From assembly GCA_964568955.1 (NCBI GenBank), contig CAZMSM010000001.1, positions 100,582 through 164,581 on the forward strand: a DNA stretch of 64,000 nucleotides, in the 5' to 3' direction. The notes beneath the pieces were generated by a model. The model saw only the letters and a program-made list of their open reading frames with translations, ran no database searches and was not told the origin of the DNA. A program made the position numbers and the translations under genes. How positions within the stretch are numbered: the first letter of the stretch is position 1; each line of letters starts with the position of its first letter. This DNA is from UBA1447 sp964568955. GTDB lineage: Bacteria > Bacillota > Clostridia > Oscillospirales > Acutalibacteraceae. Of the stretch, positions 17,918 through 26,822 are shown one piece after another.

Positions 17918-18196
17918 ATGAAGCTTATCAATATCGGTTTCGGCAATATGGTTAATGCAAATCGTCTTGTTGCCATTGTCAGTCCGGAGTCAGCACCGAT
18001 AAAACGTATTCTTCAAGACTGCAAAGAACGGGGCACCTTGATTGATGCAACACACGGTCGAAGAACGCGGGCGGTGATAATTACCGATAGTGATCATGTT
18101 ATTCTCACTTATCTTCAAAGTGAAACCGTTGCAAACAGACTCAACGAGGATAATGTTGATGTATTAGAAAACGGGGAGGAGATAGAGTGTGATTAG
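17918..18196 (+). CDS. remA: RemA family regulator (DUF370)
   Basis: 92 residues. The protein begins MKLINIGFGNMVNANRLVAI, the standard RemA start. RemA is a DNA-binding activator of matrix and osmoprotection genes in B. subtilis and forms oligomeric rings. SPESAPIKRILQDCKERG and the DATHGRRTRAVIITDS stretch are strongly conserved. The start is ATG 17918 behind GGAGG 17906-17910. It overlaps the gmk start by 8 bases. Its targets in this organism are unknown. Confidence 0.95.
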   Translation: MKLINIGFGNMVNANRLVAIVSPESAPIKRILQDCKERGTLIDATHGRRTRAVIITDSDHVILTYLQSETVANRLNEDNVDVLENGEEIECD

Positions 18197-18800
18197 AAAC
18201 GGACTGCTGATTATTCTTTCCGGCCCTTCAGGTTCAGGCAAGGACACAATTTTGTACGAACTCGCTAAGCGTGAAAGCGACATTAAAATTTCAATCTCCA
18301 TGACAACCCGCAAACCGCGTGACTGGGAGATAGATGGCACAAACTATTATTTTGTTGAAGAGTCATATTTCAAGAGAAAGTTAGAGAGCGATCAGATTCT
18401 TGAATATGCGCAATATGGCTCCAACTTCTATGGCACCCCAAAAACCCCTGTTGACCTTTGGCTTGCAGAAGGGAAAACAGTAATCCTAAAAATTGAAGTC
18501 CAAGGCGCTGAAAAAATCCGCGCACTTTATCCCGATGCTGTCAGTATTTTTCTGATGCCTCCTTCATTAAAAGTTCTTGAGGAACGCTTAAGGAAGAGAG
18601 AGACCGAAGAAGATGACGAAATCAGCCGAAGGTTATCTATAGCTGTAAGTGAGATCAAACGATCAGTGGAATATGACTACTATGTGACAAATGATATTGT
18701 AGGGCATGCGGTCAGCGATATAAGCGCTATTATTCAGGCGGAAAAACAAAAAACATTTCGGAACAAAAATATTATAAGCGAGGTAATAAACAATGCTTAA
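18189..18800 (+). CDS. gmk: Guanylate kinase
   Basis: 203 residues. It phosphorylates GMP to GDP. The P-loop GPSGSGKDT is at residues 10-18, and the GMP-binding segment with SMTTRKPRDWEIDGTNYYFV follows. The lid region has RLRKRETEEDDEISRRL. The GTG start lies within the end of remA behind GGGGAGGAGATAG. It overlaps rpoZ by 8 bases. This remA-gmk-rpoZ order is conserved in Bacillota. Confidence 0.96.
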   Translation: MIRNGLLIILSGPSGSGKDTILYELAKRESDIKISISMTTRKPRDWEIDGTNYYFVEESYFKRKLESDQILEYAQYGSNFYGTPKTPVDLWLAEGKTVILKIEVQGAEKIRALYPDAVSIFLMPPSLKVLEERLRKRETEEDDEISRRLSIAVSEIKRSVEYDYYVTNDIVGHAVSDISAIIQAEKQKTFRNKNIISEVINNA

Positions 18801-19002
18801 CCCGGATTTACGAAAACTACTTAGCAACCATCTCAGTCGCTATTCTCTTGTGACTGCAACTGCCAAACGTGCGCGGATTATTGCGGAAGAATTAGACGAA
18901 AAGAAAGTGATCACGACAGAAAAGCCTGTCAGTATTGCCGTTGAAGAGATCTTACGCGGCGACTATATTATTGTTGAGCCGGAGGAGATTCGAAACCTTT
19001 AA
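18793..19002 (+). CDS. rpoZ: RNA polymerase omega subunit
   Basis: 69 residues, the normal size for Gram-positive omega. It assists assembly of beta-prime into RNA polymerase. The segment YSLVTATAKRARIIAEE matches the conserved core that contacts beta-prime. The ATG overlaps the gmk end and has GCGAGG upstream. coaBC usually follows in the Bacillus order but is absent; priA starts 26 bases later. Confidence 0.93.
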   Translation: MLNPDLRKLLSNHLSRYSLVTATAKRARIIAEELDEKKVITTEKPVSIAVEEILRGDYIIVEPEEIRNL

Positions 19003-19028
19003 TCCCGGTAATTTGACGAGGGTACACA

Positions 19029-21494
19029 ATGAGCTTGAAAATTGCAAAAGTTGCTGTGGAAAACACGTCATATTCTTTTGATAAAGAATATGACTATTTG
19101 ATACCGGAAATATTCTCTGTAAATGCCTTACAGGGGTGCAGGGTAACCATACCTTTTGGCAGAGGCAATACCAGGAGAACCGGTTTGATTACGTCAGTGT
19201 GCGAAAAATCCCAAAGTGCTAAACTTAAAAGTATTGAAGCGGTGCTGGACGAAGCACCGCTTCTTAATGATGAATTGCTTTCTCTTGTTTACTGGTTGCG
19301 TGAACGAACTTTCTGCACACTTTTTGATGCTGCGAAAGCTTTGTTGCCAACAGGTATTAATTTTAAGCATATTGCATCCTACTCCTCGGTTCCCGATGTC
19401 GACGATGATAAAATCGCATCACTTACATTAGGCGAAAAAAAAGTGTTTGATTTTATTACTACCAAGAAGGGGTCTGTAAAAAAAGAACACATTATACAAT
19501 CTCTAGAATTATCGCCATCTTCCGACATTCTCGACAACCTTGTAAACCAAGGTGTTATTGTTCGTACTGTTGATGCCGTTCGCAATGTGGGTGATTTAAC
19601 TGTAAAAATGGTTAAACTGAATGAAGCCTATGTGGACGGGGTAAATACAGTAGACGGACTAACACAAAAACAAAAACTGGTATATGATTTTGTTTTTGAT
19701 ACGGGCACTGCCTCGATCAAGGAAATTTGTTATTTCACGGGTTTAACATCTTCTGTCATTCAAGCCCTTGATAAAAAAGGCATTGTTGAAATATATGAAA
19801 ACACGGTTTATCGCAAACCTTGTATGACGAAAAAAAGCGATGAAGAAAAAAAAGACATAACCTTGACGCCGGAACAAGAAGAAGCTTACCATCGTCTGTT
19901 GGCCCAGTACACCAATGGTAAGGGTGGCGTTTCCCTGCTTTTCGGGGTGACCGGTAGCGGGAAAACACTTGTCTACTTAAAACTAATTGACGAAATAATA
20001 TCCAAAAGCAAGAATGTTATTGTCATGGTGCCTGAAATCGCTTTAACACCGCAGACACTGGCTATTTTTAATCAGCGGTATGGTAGCAAAATTGCTGTAT
20101 TCCACAGTGCACTCTCTTTAGGCGAACGAGCAGATGAGTGGCAAAGAGTGAAAAAGGGTGAGGTTTCAATTGTTATCGGAACCCGATCTGCTGTTTTTGC
20201 TCCGTTAGAGAACATCGGCCTTATTATTATTGATGAGGAGCAGGAAAGAACATACAAGTCCGACCAGTCTCCAAGGTATAATGCCAAGGATGTTGCCCGT
20301 TTTCGTTGTGGTAAGCATCATGCTTTACTTGTGCTTGCCTCCGCAACGCCAAGCGTGGAAAGTTATGCAGCTGCACAAGAAGGCAGATATTCGTTGAACG
20401 TACTTAACAGCCGTTATGGGACCGCAATGCTGCCGGAAGTCGTAACGGTCGATATGCGTGAAGAAGTTGCGCAAGGCAATGATTCTGAAATCAGTAGCAC
20501 CTTGCTCAAAGCGCTGGAAGAAAACCTAAATTCGGACAAACAATCAATCGTTATGATAAACAGACGAGGTTATAATACCTATGCCGCTTGCAGGTCCTGC
20601 GCACAAGTAATCACGTGCCCTTCTTGCAGCATATCCATGCGATACCACAATGCAAATAAAAGGCTAATGTGCCACTATTGCGGATTTTCACAGCCATTTA
20701 CGGATACATGCGCAAACTGTGGGAAAAAAGATGTCCGTTATTCGGGCTTTGGCACACAAAAGATTGAGGACAAGATAGGAGAACTTCTCCCCACCGCTCG
20801 GATATTAAGAATGGATACAGATACAACAATGTCGCGTTTGGCACACGAGCAAAAATTTGAGCAGTTCGCGAACAGAGAATTCGACATATTGCTGGGCACG
20901 CAAATGGTTGCAAAAGGCCTTGATTTTGAAAACGTGACCCTGGCAGGGGTTGTGTCAATAGACCATCAGTTATACAACGACGATTTTAGAAGTATGGAGT
21001 CAGCCTTCAGCCTTCTTACCCAGGTGGTCGGTCGCGCGGGTAGGGGTAAATATAAAGGTAAGGCAATCATTCAAACATTTACGCCGGAAAACGAAATAAT
21101 TCGCTTGGCCGCAAAACAAGATTATGACACTTTTTTTCAGACGGAAATACAAATCAGAAAGCTATTGACTTATCCTCCTTTTTGCGATATATGTCTATAT
21201 TGTTTTGCAGGAGAAAATGAAACGAAGGTAAGAGATGCATCGCTTTTCGTGTTTGAAGAATTGAAGAAAAAGACTTCAGCAACTTATAGTGACTTAAAGT
21301 TGATTGTTCTGGGTCCGGTGGCCGCAAGGGTTTCGAAAGTCAACAAAAAATACAGATACAGAATTATTATAAAATGCCATAACTCGAAAAAATTCAGGCA
21401 GTTAATCAGGGAACTAATTGTTGCATACGATGCGCAAAAAGGCTTTTCAAATGTCGCTGCTTATATTGACATGAATCCCGATAGCATTATATGA
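19029..21494 (+). CDS. priA: Primosomal replication protein PriA (helicase)
   Basis: 821 residues. PriA restarts stalled replication forks. The N-terminal DNA-binding domain is followed by Walker A GVTGSGKT near residue 309 and the motif II DEEQ (family usually DEEH). The zinc-binding segment has paired cysteines (CRSCAQVITCPSC, CHYCG, CANCG), and the motif VVGRAGRG closes the helicase core. All zinc cysteines appear present. It lies between rpoZ and def, as in B. subtilis apart from the missing coaBC. Confidence 0.96.
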   Translation: MSLKIAKVAVENTSYSFDKEYDYLIPEIFSVNALQGCRVTIPFGRGNTRRTGLITSVCEKSQSAKLKSIEAVLDEAPLLNDELLSLVYWLRERTFCTLFDAAKALLPTGINFKHIASYSSVPDVDDDKIASLTLGEKKVFDFITTKKGSVKKEHIIQSLELSPSSDILDNLVNQGVIVRTVDAVRNVGDLTVKMVKLNEAYVDGVNTVDGLTQKQKLVYDFVFDTGTASIKEICYFTGLTSSVIQALDKKGIVEIYENTVYRKPCMTKKSDEEKKDITLTPEQEEAYHRLLAQYTNGKGGVSLLFGVTGSGKTLVYLKLIDEIISKSKNVIVMVPEIALTPQTLAIFNQRYGSKIAVFHSALSLGERADEWQRVKKGEVSIVIGTRSAVFAPLENIGLIIIDEEQERTYKSDQSPRYNAKDVARFRCGKHHALLVLASATPSVESYAAAQEGRYSLNVLNSRYGTAMLPEVVTVDMREEVAQGNDSEISSTLLKALEENLNSDKQSIVMINRRGYNTYAACRSCAQVITCPSCSISMRYHNANKRLMCHYCGFSQPFTDTCANCGKKDVRYSGFGTQKIEDKIGELLPTARILRMDTDTTMSRLAHEQKFEQFANREFDILLGTQMVAKGLDFENVTLAGVVSIDHQLYNDDFRSMESAFSLLTQVVGRAGRGKYKGKAIIQTFTPENEIIRLAAKQDYDTFFQTEIQIRKLLTYPPFCDICLYCFAGENETKVRDASLFVFEELKKKTSATYSDLKLIVLGPVAARVSKVNKKYRYRIIIKCHNSKKFRQLIRELIVAYDAQKGFSNVAAYIDMNPDSII

Positions 21495-21500
21495 TATATA

Positions 21501-21509
21501 TGGTATAAT
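21501..21509 (+). promoter_or_regulatory. Possible extended -10 promoter for def
   Basis: TGGTATAAT is a full extended -10 element just after the priA stop. The -35 region is poor. A transcript would start near 21516 and drive def-fmt and perhaps the rest of the block. Confidence 0.5.
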
Positions 21510-21543
21510 TAGAGATGAAAGATTTGTATAGGAGTGATTTCAC

Positions 21544-22005
21544 ATGGCGTTTAGAAACATTGTTAAAATAGGAGACTCTATTTTAAATAAGAAAAGCAGA
21601 AAAGTAGAAAAGTTTGACGAGCGACTGAGCACATTGTTGGATGACATGGCCGAAACGATGTATAAAGAAAATGGCGCCGGGCTCGCCGCTGTTCAAGTCG
21701 GCGTTTTAAAAAGAGCTTTTGTTGCGGATATTGGCGAAGGACTCATTGAGCTTGTTAACCCTGAAATTATTGATGCTCAAGGGGTACAAGAAGAACAAGA
21801 AGGTTGCCTTTCCGTCCCCGGTGAATACGGCGTAACATCAAGACCCGCTATAGTAAAGGTTAAGGCTCAAAATCGTCAAGGTAAGTGGTTTGTCTATAAA
21901 GGGGAAGGTCTGAAGGCACGTTGTTTTTGCCATGAAATAGACCATCTTGACGGAGTGTTATTTACCGAGCATGTCATCAGGGAAAGCAATGAAGAAGTCG
22001 AATAG
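21544..22005 (+). CDS. def: Peptide deformylase
   Basis: 153 residues. It removes the formyl group from nascent N-terminal methionine. All three active-site motifs are present: GAGLAAVQVG, EGCLSVPG with the metal Cys, and HEIDHLDG with both metal His residues. The ATG is behind AGGAGTG. It is followed by fmt after 11 bases, the usual formylation/deformylation pairing. Confidence 0.97.
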   Translation: MAFRNIVKIGDSILNKKSRKVEKFDERLSTLLDDMAETMYKENGAGLAAVQVGVLKRAFVADIGEGLIELVNPEIIDAQGVQEEQEGCLSVPGEYGVTSRPAIVKVKAQNRQGKWFVYKGEGLKARCFCHEIDHLDGVLFTEHVIRESNEEVE

Positions 22006-22016
22006 GCGGTGACAGT

Positions 22017-22943
22017 TTGAATATTATTTTTATGGGGACCCCTGATTTTGCCGTACCTTGTTTGGAACGCTTAGTCAGTGACGGTCATATTATTGCGGGT
22101 GTTTTTACAAAGGTTGACAAACCAAAAGGCAGAGGCAATATCGTTACACCGTCACCCGTTAAAGTCAAAGCTTCGGAAAACAATTTTGATGTTTACCAAC
22201 CGGTATCGTTGAAGGATGAAGAGACAATATCTGTAATAACTCAGTTGAAACCTGACCTGATTGTTGTTACAGCATACGGCAAGATTCTCAACAAAGAGAT
22301 TTTGAATATCCCTGTCCATGGATGTATCAATATCCATGCATCTGTGTTACCAAAGTATAGGGGAGCGGCGCCGATACAATGGGCGATTATAAACGGAGAG
22401 AGTGAAACAGGGATTACATCAATGCAGATGGACGAAGGTCTTGATACCGGCGATATGCTGTTATCGGCAAAAACAGCAATCGGCATAAATGAAACCGCGG
22501 GTGAACTCTTCGATAGGTTGTCAAAAATGGGTGCCGAAGTATTATCAAACACAATTGACGCAATTGTAAATAAAACCATTGTGCCTGTTAAACAAGATGA
22601 CGCCCTTTCGAGTTATGCACCCATGATTAAGAAAACGCTGTGCAGAATTGATTGGCAACAACCCTCTTTTAAAATCCACAACTTAATCAGGGGACTCTCA
22701 CCATTTCTCAGCGCAACAACGACGATGAATGGCAAGACGATAAAAATTATTTCTTCGTCCCTTGGTAATGCAGAGGAAGGCGTGCCCGGCGAAGTGGTTG
22801 ACAACAAAAACAGGCTCTTGGTTGCTTGTGGGAATGACACAACAATTGAGTTGAACGTTTTGCAACTGGAAGGGAAAAAAGCTTTGCCCGTTCGTGCGTT
22901 TTTATTGGGTAATAAAATTGAAATCGGTCAGATGTTTATTTGA
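22017..22943 (+). CDS. fmt: Methionyl-tRNA formyltransferase
   Basis: 308 residues. It formylates initiator Met-tRNA using 10-formyl-tetrahydrofolate. The N-terminal MGTPDFAVPCLERL segment, the NIHASVLPKYRGAAPI active-site region and the C-terminal OB-like domain (about residues 205-308) are all present. The start is TTG 22017 behind AGGCGGTGA. The def-fmt pair is conserved. Confidence 0.96.
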   Translation: MNIIFMGTPDFAVPCLERLVSDGHIIAGVFTKVDKPKGRGNIVTPSPVKVKASENNFDVYQPVSLKDEETISVITQLKPDLIVVTAYGKILNKEILNIPVHGCINIHASVLPKYRGAAPIQWAIINGESETGITSMQMDEGLDTGDMLLSAKTAIGINETAGELFDRLSKMGAEVLSNTIDAIVNKTIVPVKQDDALSSYAPMIKKTLCRIDWQQPSFKIHNLIRGLSPFLSATTTMNGKTIKIISSSLGNAEEGVPGEVVDNKNRLLVACGNDTTIELNVLQLEGKKALPVRAFLLGNKIEIGQMFI

Positions 22944-22991
22944 CTTTGGCTTGATAACACGATTTACCAAAAGGAGGAACTATAGAAATTT

Positions 22992-23675
22992 ATGTTTTAT
23001 TATGATTATTATTATTTTATTTTGGTGTTGCCGGCGTTTGTAGTGGCTTTGGTTGCCCAGGGTTATTTAAAGTCTGTTTACAGGAAGATGTCAAAAGTCT
23101 TTAGCGTCAGAGGCATCACCGGTGCCCAGGCCGCACATCGAGTTTTGCAATACTATGGAATAAGCAATGTGACTGTAGAGCCTGTGGGCGGCGTTCTGAG
23201 CGACCATTTTGATCCAAGGGCTAATGTTATTCGTCTTTCTCAAGGTGTCTATTCAAGCAACTCTATAGCCGCTATAGGCATCGCTTGTCATGAGGCAGGG
23301 CATGCCGCACAACACAATGAAAAGTATGCACCCATATTGCTGCGCAACGCTATCTTGCCGGTTGTTAATATTGGATCCGCCTTGGGTTTGCCTCTTGCTA
23401 TCTTTGGGGTTATCCTTGGATTTTTTCCCCTTGTTATTTTTGGGCTTGTTTTATATGCTTTAATTGCTGTTTTTCAGCTCGCAACATTGCCTGTGGAATT
23501 CAATGCAAGTAGACGTGCTGTTAAAGTAATTGACGAAATGGATTTGCTGAGTACCGAAGAACAACTGGGTGCAAAAAAAGTGTTGACCGCGGCTGCCTTA
23601 ACATATGTTGCGGCACTTATCGTTTCGCTGGCGAATTTGCTTCGTTTAATACTTCGCTTCGGCAGGAGAGAATAG
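22992..23675 (+). CDS. Zinc metallopeptidase, YugP family
   Basis: 227 residues. An N-terminal membrane helix, a zinc site ACHEAGHAAQH (HExxH) near residue 98, and further hydrophobic helices at about 115-160 and 205-220 define the membrane-bound YugP family. Substrates are not known. The ATG is the first usable start because an in-frame TAG lies 9 bases upstream; AAGGAGG is 14 bases before it, a long spacing. The gene interrupts the usual fmt-rsmB order of B. subtilis, though this insertion is common in Clostridia. Confidence 0.92.
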   Translation: MFYYDYYYFILVLPAFVVALVAQGYLKSVYRKMSKVFSVRGITGAQAAHRVLQYYGISNVTVEPVGGVLSDHFDPRANVIRLSQGVYSSNSIAAIGIACHEAGHAAQHNEKYAPILLRNAILPVVNIGSALGLPLAIFGVILGFFPLVIFGLVLYALIAVFQLATLPVEFNASRRAVKVIDEMDLLSTEEQLGAKKVLTAAALTYVAALIVSLANLLRLILRFGRRE

Positions 23676-23683
23676 GTTAATTT

Positions 23684-25009
23684 ATGAAAGATGCCAGGCA
23701 AAATGCTTTTGAAATCCTAAGGAATGTTCAAACTGACAGCGCATACTCAAATATTTCTGTTAACGCTGTTATAAAAAACCAACAGAATGACGAAAGAGAG
23801 TCATCACTGTTATCTGCTCTTGTGTACACAACGCTTGAGAAAACGATTACAATTGATTACAATTTGAGCTTGTATTTAAAAGAACCCATCAGCAAACTTC
23901 GACCTGAGATACGAACTGTTCTTAGGCTCGGTGTTTGCCAACTGTTGTTTATGGATAAAATACCTGTTTCGGCTGCGGTAAACGAAAGCGTGCGGATTAT
24001 TAAATCGACTAGGTATTCTTTCGCGGCAGGGCTAGTAAATGCCGTGCTACGCAAAGTTGCTCAAAACGGTTTAAAGCTCCCTGATAGCACGAGCGACAAT
24101 GGAATGGAATACCTCAGCGTTAAGTATTCTTGCCCCGAGTGGCTGATATTATTATGGATTAACAGCTATGGGCAAGAAAATGCAATTGGAATGTTGGAAT
24201 ATTTTCAAAAAAAACCTCGTGATTTTATTAGGGTAAACAATAAAATTGTTACCACCGAAGAGCTTATTTTGTCGTTAAATAAGGAAGGTGTCCGCTCAAG
24301 TGTTTGTGAGAAACTTGAAAATGCGTTGCTTGTTGAAATAAAAGGTTCTGTAGAAAAGCTACAGTCTTTTCAAAACGGTTATTTTCATTTTCAGGACATT
24401 TCCTCTCAGCTATTTTGCCACCTCTTAGCGGCAAAGTCCGAGGACGTTATTTTTGACCTTTGTGCAGCACCCGGTGGCAAGAGCTTTACTTTGGCACAGA
24501 CAATTGGTGACAGCGGTAAAATCATTGCATTCGATATAAAAGATAATAGACTCGCTTTAATAAAGGAAGGTGCCAAACGCCTTCAATTGAACGGTGTTAC
24601 AGTAGAGCATGGTGATGCGTCTATATATAACGAAAACCTTGGCTTGGCGGATATTGTGCTGTGTGATGTTCCGTGCTCCGGGTTTGGTGTCATACACAGG
24701 AAGCCTGAAATACGATATAAAAAGCCTCAAGATATTGACAAATTGCCCGATTTGCAGTATTTTATTCTTTGTAATGCTTCAAGATATGTGAAAGACAAGG
24801 GAATGCTAGCTTATTCTACTTGTACCTTAAACCCAAAAGAAAACGAAGAAGTTTGCGAACGATTTTTAAAAGAGAACGAAAATTTCGTTTGTGTACCCCT
24901 ACAGTCACCACTCATAAACACCTTGCCAAGCAGCAACTTCACCACGTTATTGCCGCATTTGAACGATTCTGACGGGTTCTTCTTTGCAATTTTTAAAAGG
25001 ATGAGTTAA
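23684..25009 (+). CDS. rsmB: 16S rRNA (cytosine-967-C5)-methyltransferase
   Basis: 441 residues. It has an N-terminal NusB-like RNA-binding domain (about residues 1-140) and a C-terminal SAM-dependent domain with FDLCAAPGGKSFTLAQ. The two catalytic cysteines are in the DVPCSGFGVIHRKPE and YSTCTLNPKENEEV motifs. It methylates C967 of 16S rRNA. It lies 8 bases after the metallopeptidase gene and 2 bases before rlmN. Confidence 0.95.
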   Translation: MKDARQNAFEILRNVQTDSAYSNISVNAVIKNQQNDERESSLLSALVYTTLEKTITIDYNLSLYLKEPISKLRPEIRTVLRLGVCQLLFMDKIPVSAAVNESVRIIKSTRYSFAAGLVNAVLRKVAQNGLKLPDSTSDNGMEYLSVKYSCPEWLILLWINSYGQENAIGMLEYFQKKPRDFIRVNNKIVTTEELILSLNKEGVRSSVCEKLENALLVEIKGSVEKLQSFQNGYFHFQDISSQLFCHLLAAKSEDVIFDLCAAPGGKSFTLAQTIGDSGKIIAFDIKDNRLALIKEGAKRLQLNGVTVEHGDASIYNENLGLADIVLCDVPCSGFGVIHRKPEIRYKKPQDIDKLPDLQYFILCNASRYVKDKGMLAYSTCTLNPKENEEVCERFLKENENFVCVPLQSPLINTLPSSNFTTLLPHLNDSDGFFFAIFKRMS

Positions 25010-25011
25010 GT

Positions 25012-26052
25012 TTGAGTTTTTATGACATAAAATCAATGACACTTCCTGAACTTAAAGCTGAGCTTTCAAACAATAGTCTTCCTGCCTACAGAGCAAAACA
25101 ACTATACGAATGGCTCCATAAAAACACGGCTGACAGTTATGAAGAAATGAGCAACCTTCCCCAAGAACTGCGTGCATATTTAAAAGCAAATTATCCCTTG
25201 TTAGTTTGTAAAATAATCCAAAAGAAGATTTCTCAGTGTGATGAGACCGTTAAATACTTGTTTGAGCTGGATGACGGCGAAACGATAGAATCGGTACTGA
25301 TGAAGTATAAACATGGGTACACACTATGCATTTCAACCCAGGTAGGGTGCAAGTCCGGCTGCGTGTTCTGTGCAACGGGAACTTCGGGCCTTGTTAGGAA
25401 CCTAGCACCATCCGAAATGCTTTCACAAATTTATTCTGCACAAAGGGATATGGACATTCGTATTTCAAACGTGGTGCTGATGGGTATGGGAGAACCTTTG
25501 CAAAACTATAAAAATGTTATAAGGTTTGTAGAACTTGTAACCGACCCATACGGTCTTCATATAAGCATGCGCAACATTACCTTGTCTACTTGCGGGATTG
25601 TGCCCGCCTTATACATGTTGCTTGAAAACCGTTTTCAGCTGACGTTATCCATTTCACTTCACGCACCCAACGACAAAATTCGAACCAAGTTGATGCCTAT
25701 CAACAGGAAATATCCCTTGGAAGAACTTTTAACCGCTTGCAAAGAATACAGTTTAAAGACCTCAAGACGAATTTCATTTGAATATGCACTTTTTAAAGAC
25801 ATCAATGACACTGAGTCTTGCGCCAAACAATTGGCAAAGAGATTAAAAGACATCCCTTGCCATATCAATTTAATCCCTGCCAACAGCGTTAAAGGCAGCC
25901 CATGCACAGGAAGCGATGCAAAGGTTATAAACGCATTTAAAGATATATTGCTTGAAAACTACATGAATGTTACGGTAAGGCGAACCTTGGGTTCGGACAT
26001 TGATGCTTCGTGCGGTCAGCTACGCGCAAGAGTACAAGAACACAAAGCTTAA
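25012..26052 (+). CDS. rlmN: 23S rRNA/tRNA adenine-C2 methyltransferase RlmN (radical SAM)
   Basis: 346 residues. The radical SAM cluster motif CKSGCVFCATG is near residue 113, and the VLMGMGEPLQNY segment follows. The C-terminal RRTLGSDIDASCGQL contains the methyl-carrying cysteine. It methylates A2503 of 23S rRNA and certain tRNAs. The TTG start is behind AAGGATGAG, almost abutting rsmB. The rsmB-rlmN-prpC-prkC order matches B. subtilis. Confidence 0.97.
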   Translation: MSFYDIKSMTLPELKAELSNNSLPAYRAKQLYEWLHKNTADSYEEMSNLPQELRAYLKANYPLLVCKIIQKKISQCDETVKYLFELDDGETIESVLMKYKHGYTLCISTQVGCKSGCVFCATGTSGLVRNLAPSEMLSQIYSAQRDMDIRISNVVLMGMGEPLQNYKNVIRFVELVTDPYGLHISMRNITLSTCGIVPALYMLLENRFQLTLSISLHAPNDKIRTKLMPINRKYPLEELLTACKEYSLKTSRRISFEYALFKDINDTESCAKQLAKRLKDIPCHINLIPANSVKGSPCTGSDAKVINAFKDILLENYMNVTVRRTLGSDIDASCGQLRARVQEHKA

Positions 26053-26067
26053 CAAGGCGGTGCTTAT

Positions 26068-26817
26068 TTGAATATTTTTGCAAAGTCCGATGCGGGATTG
26101 GTGCGCAAACAAAATCAAGATGCTTATGCAACCGGGGAATTTCCCGGTAATGTATGTTGGGCCGTAGTTTGTGACGGCATGGGCGGAGCGTCCGGTGGTA
26201 ATGTCGCAAGCGAAGCCGCTGTAAAAGTTACGTCCGATATCATTACAAAATGCTATAAGGCCGGCGTGAGTGCGAACTCAATTAGGAATTTAATGTCTTC
26301 CGCAGTTGAAGGGTCTAATATTAAAATATTCGATATGGCAAAAGAAGACGATTCATTGGCAGGTATGGGGACGACCTTGGTGGCTGTAATTGTTGCAGAC
26401 AACATCGTTTATATTACACACGCAGGCGACAGCAGGGCATATATTTATAACGGTAAAGCACTAGCGCAATTGACAAAGGATCATTCGATTGTGCAAGCCA
26501 TGGTTGAAAACGGGGACATCACGCAGGAACAAGCAAGGAACCATCCGCAAAAAAACGTTATTACTAGGGCACTGGGTGTTGAAGAAAATATAGATTTTGA
26601 TTACCTTGAGCAACCCATTGACAAAGATGATGTTTTGATTTTGTGTACCGATGGACTAACTAACTATGTCGATACAAATGAAATGCTTGATATATTAAAC
26701 AACAATGAAACCGGTGATTGGGCTGACGAGCTGGTTGCTTGTGCCATTAAGAATGGCGGCGGGGACAATATAACCGTTGTAGCGATTGTAAATAACTCTT
26801 CCACCGAAGGAGCATGA
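26068..26817 (+). CDS. prpC: PP2C-type serine/threonine phosphatase
   Basis: 249 residues. It dephosphorylates targets of the adjacent kinase. The PP2C metal motifs are present: RKQNQDAY, VCDGMGGASGG, THAGDSRAYIY, LCTDGLTNYV and GGGDNITVV. The start is TTG 26068 behind AAGGCGGTG. It overlaps or abuts prkC, whose true start is 6 bases after its end. This phosphatase-kinase pair is conserved in Gram-positives. Confidence 0.95.
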   Translation: MNIFAKSDAGLVRKQNQDAYATGEFPGNVCWAVVCDGMGGASGGNVASEAAVKVTSDIITKCYKAGVSANSIRNLMSSAVEGSNIKIFDMAKEDDSLAGMGTTLVAVIVADNIVYITHAGDSRAYIYNGKALAQLTKDHSIVQAMVENGDITQEQARNHPQKNVITRALGVEENIDFDYLEQPIDKDDVLILCTDGLTNYVDTNEMLDILNNNETGDWADELVACAIKNGGGDNITVVAIVNNSSTEGA

Positions 26818-26822
26818 AACAT

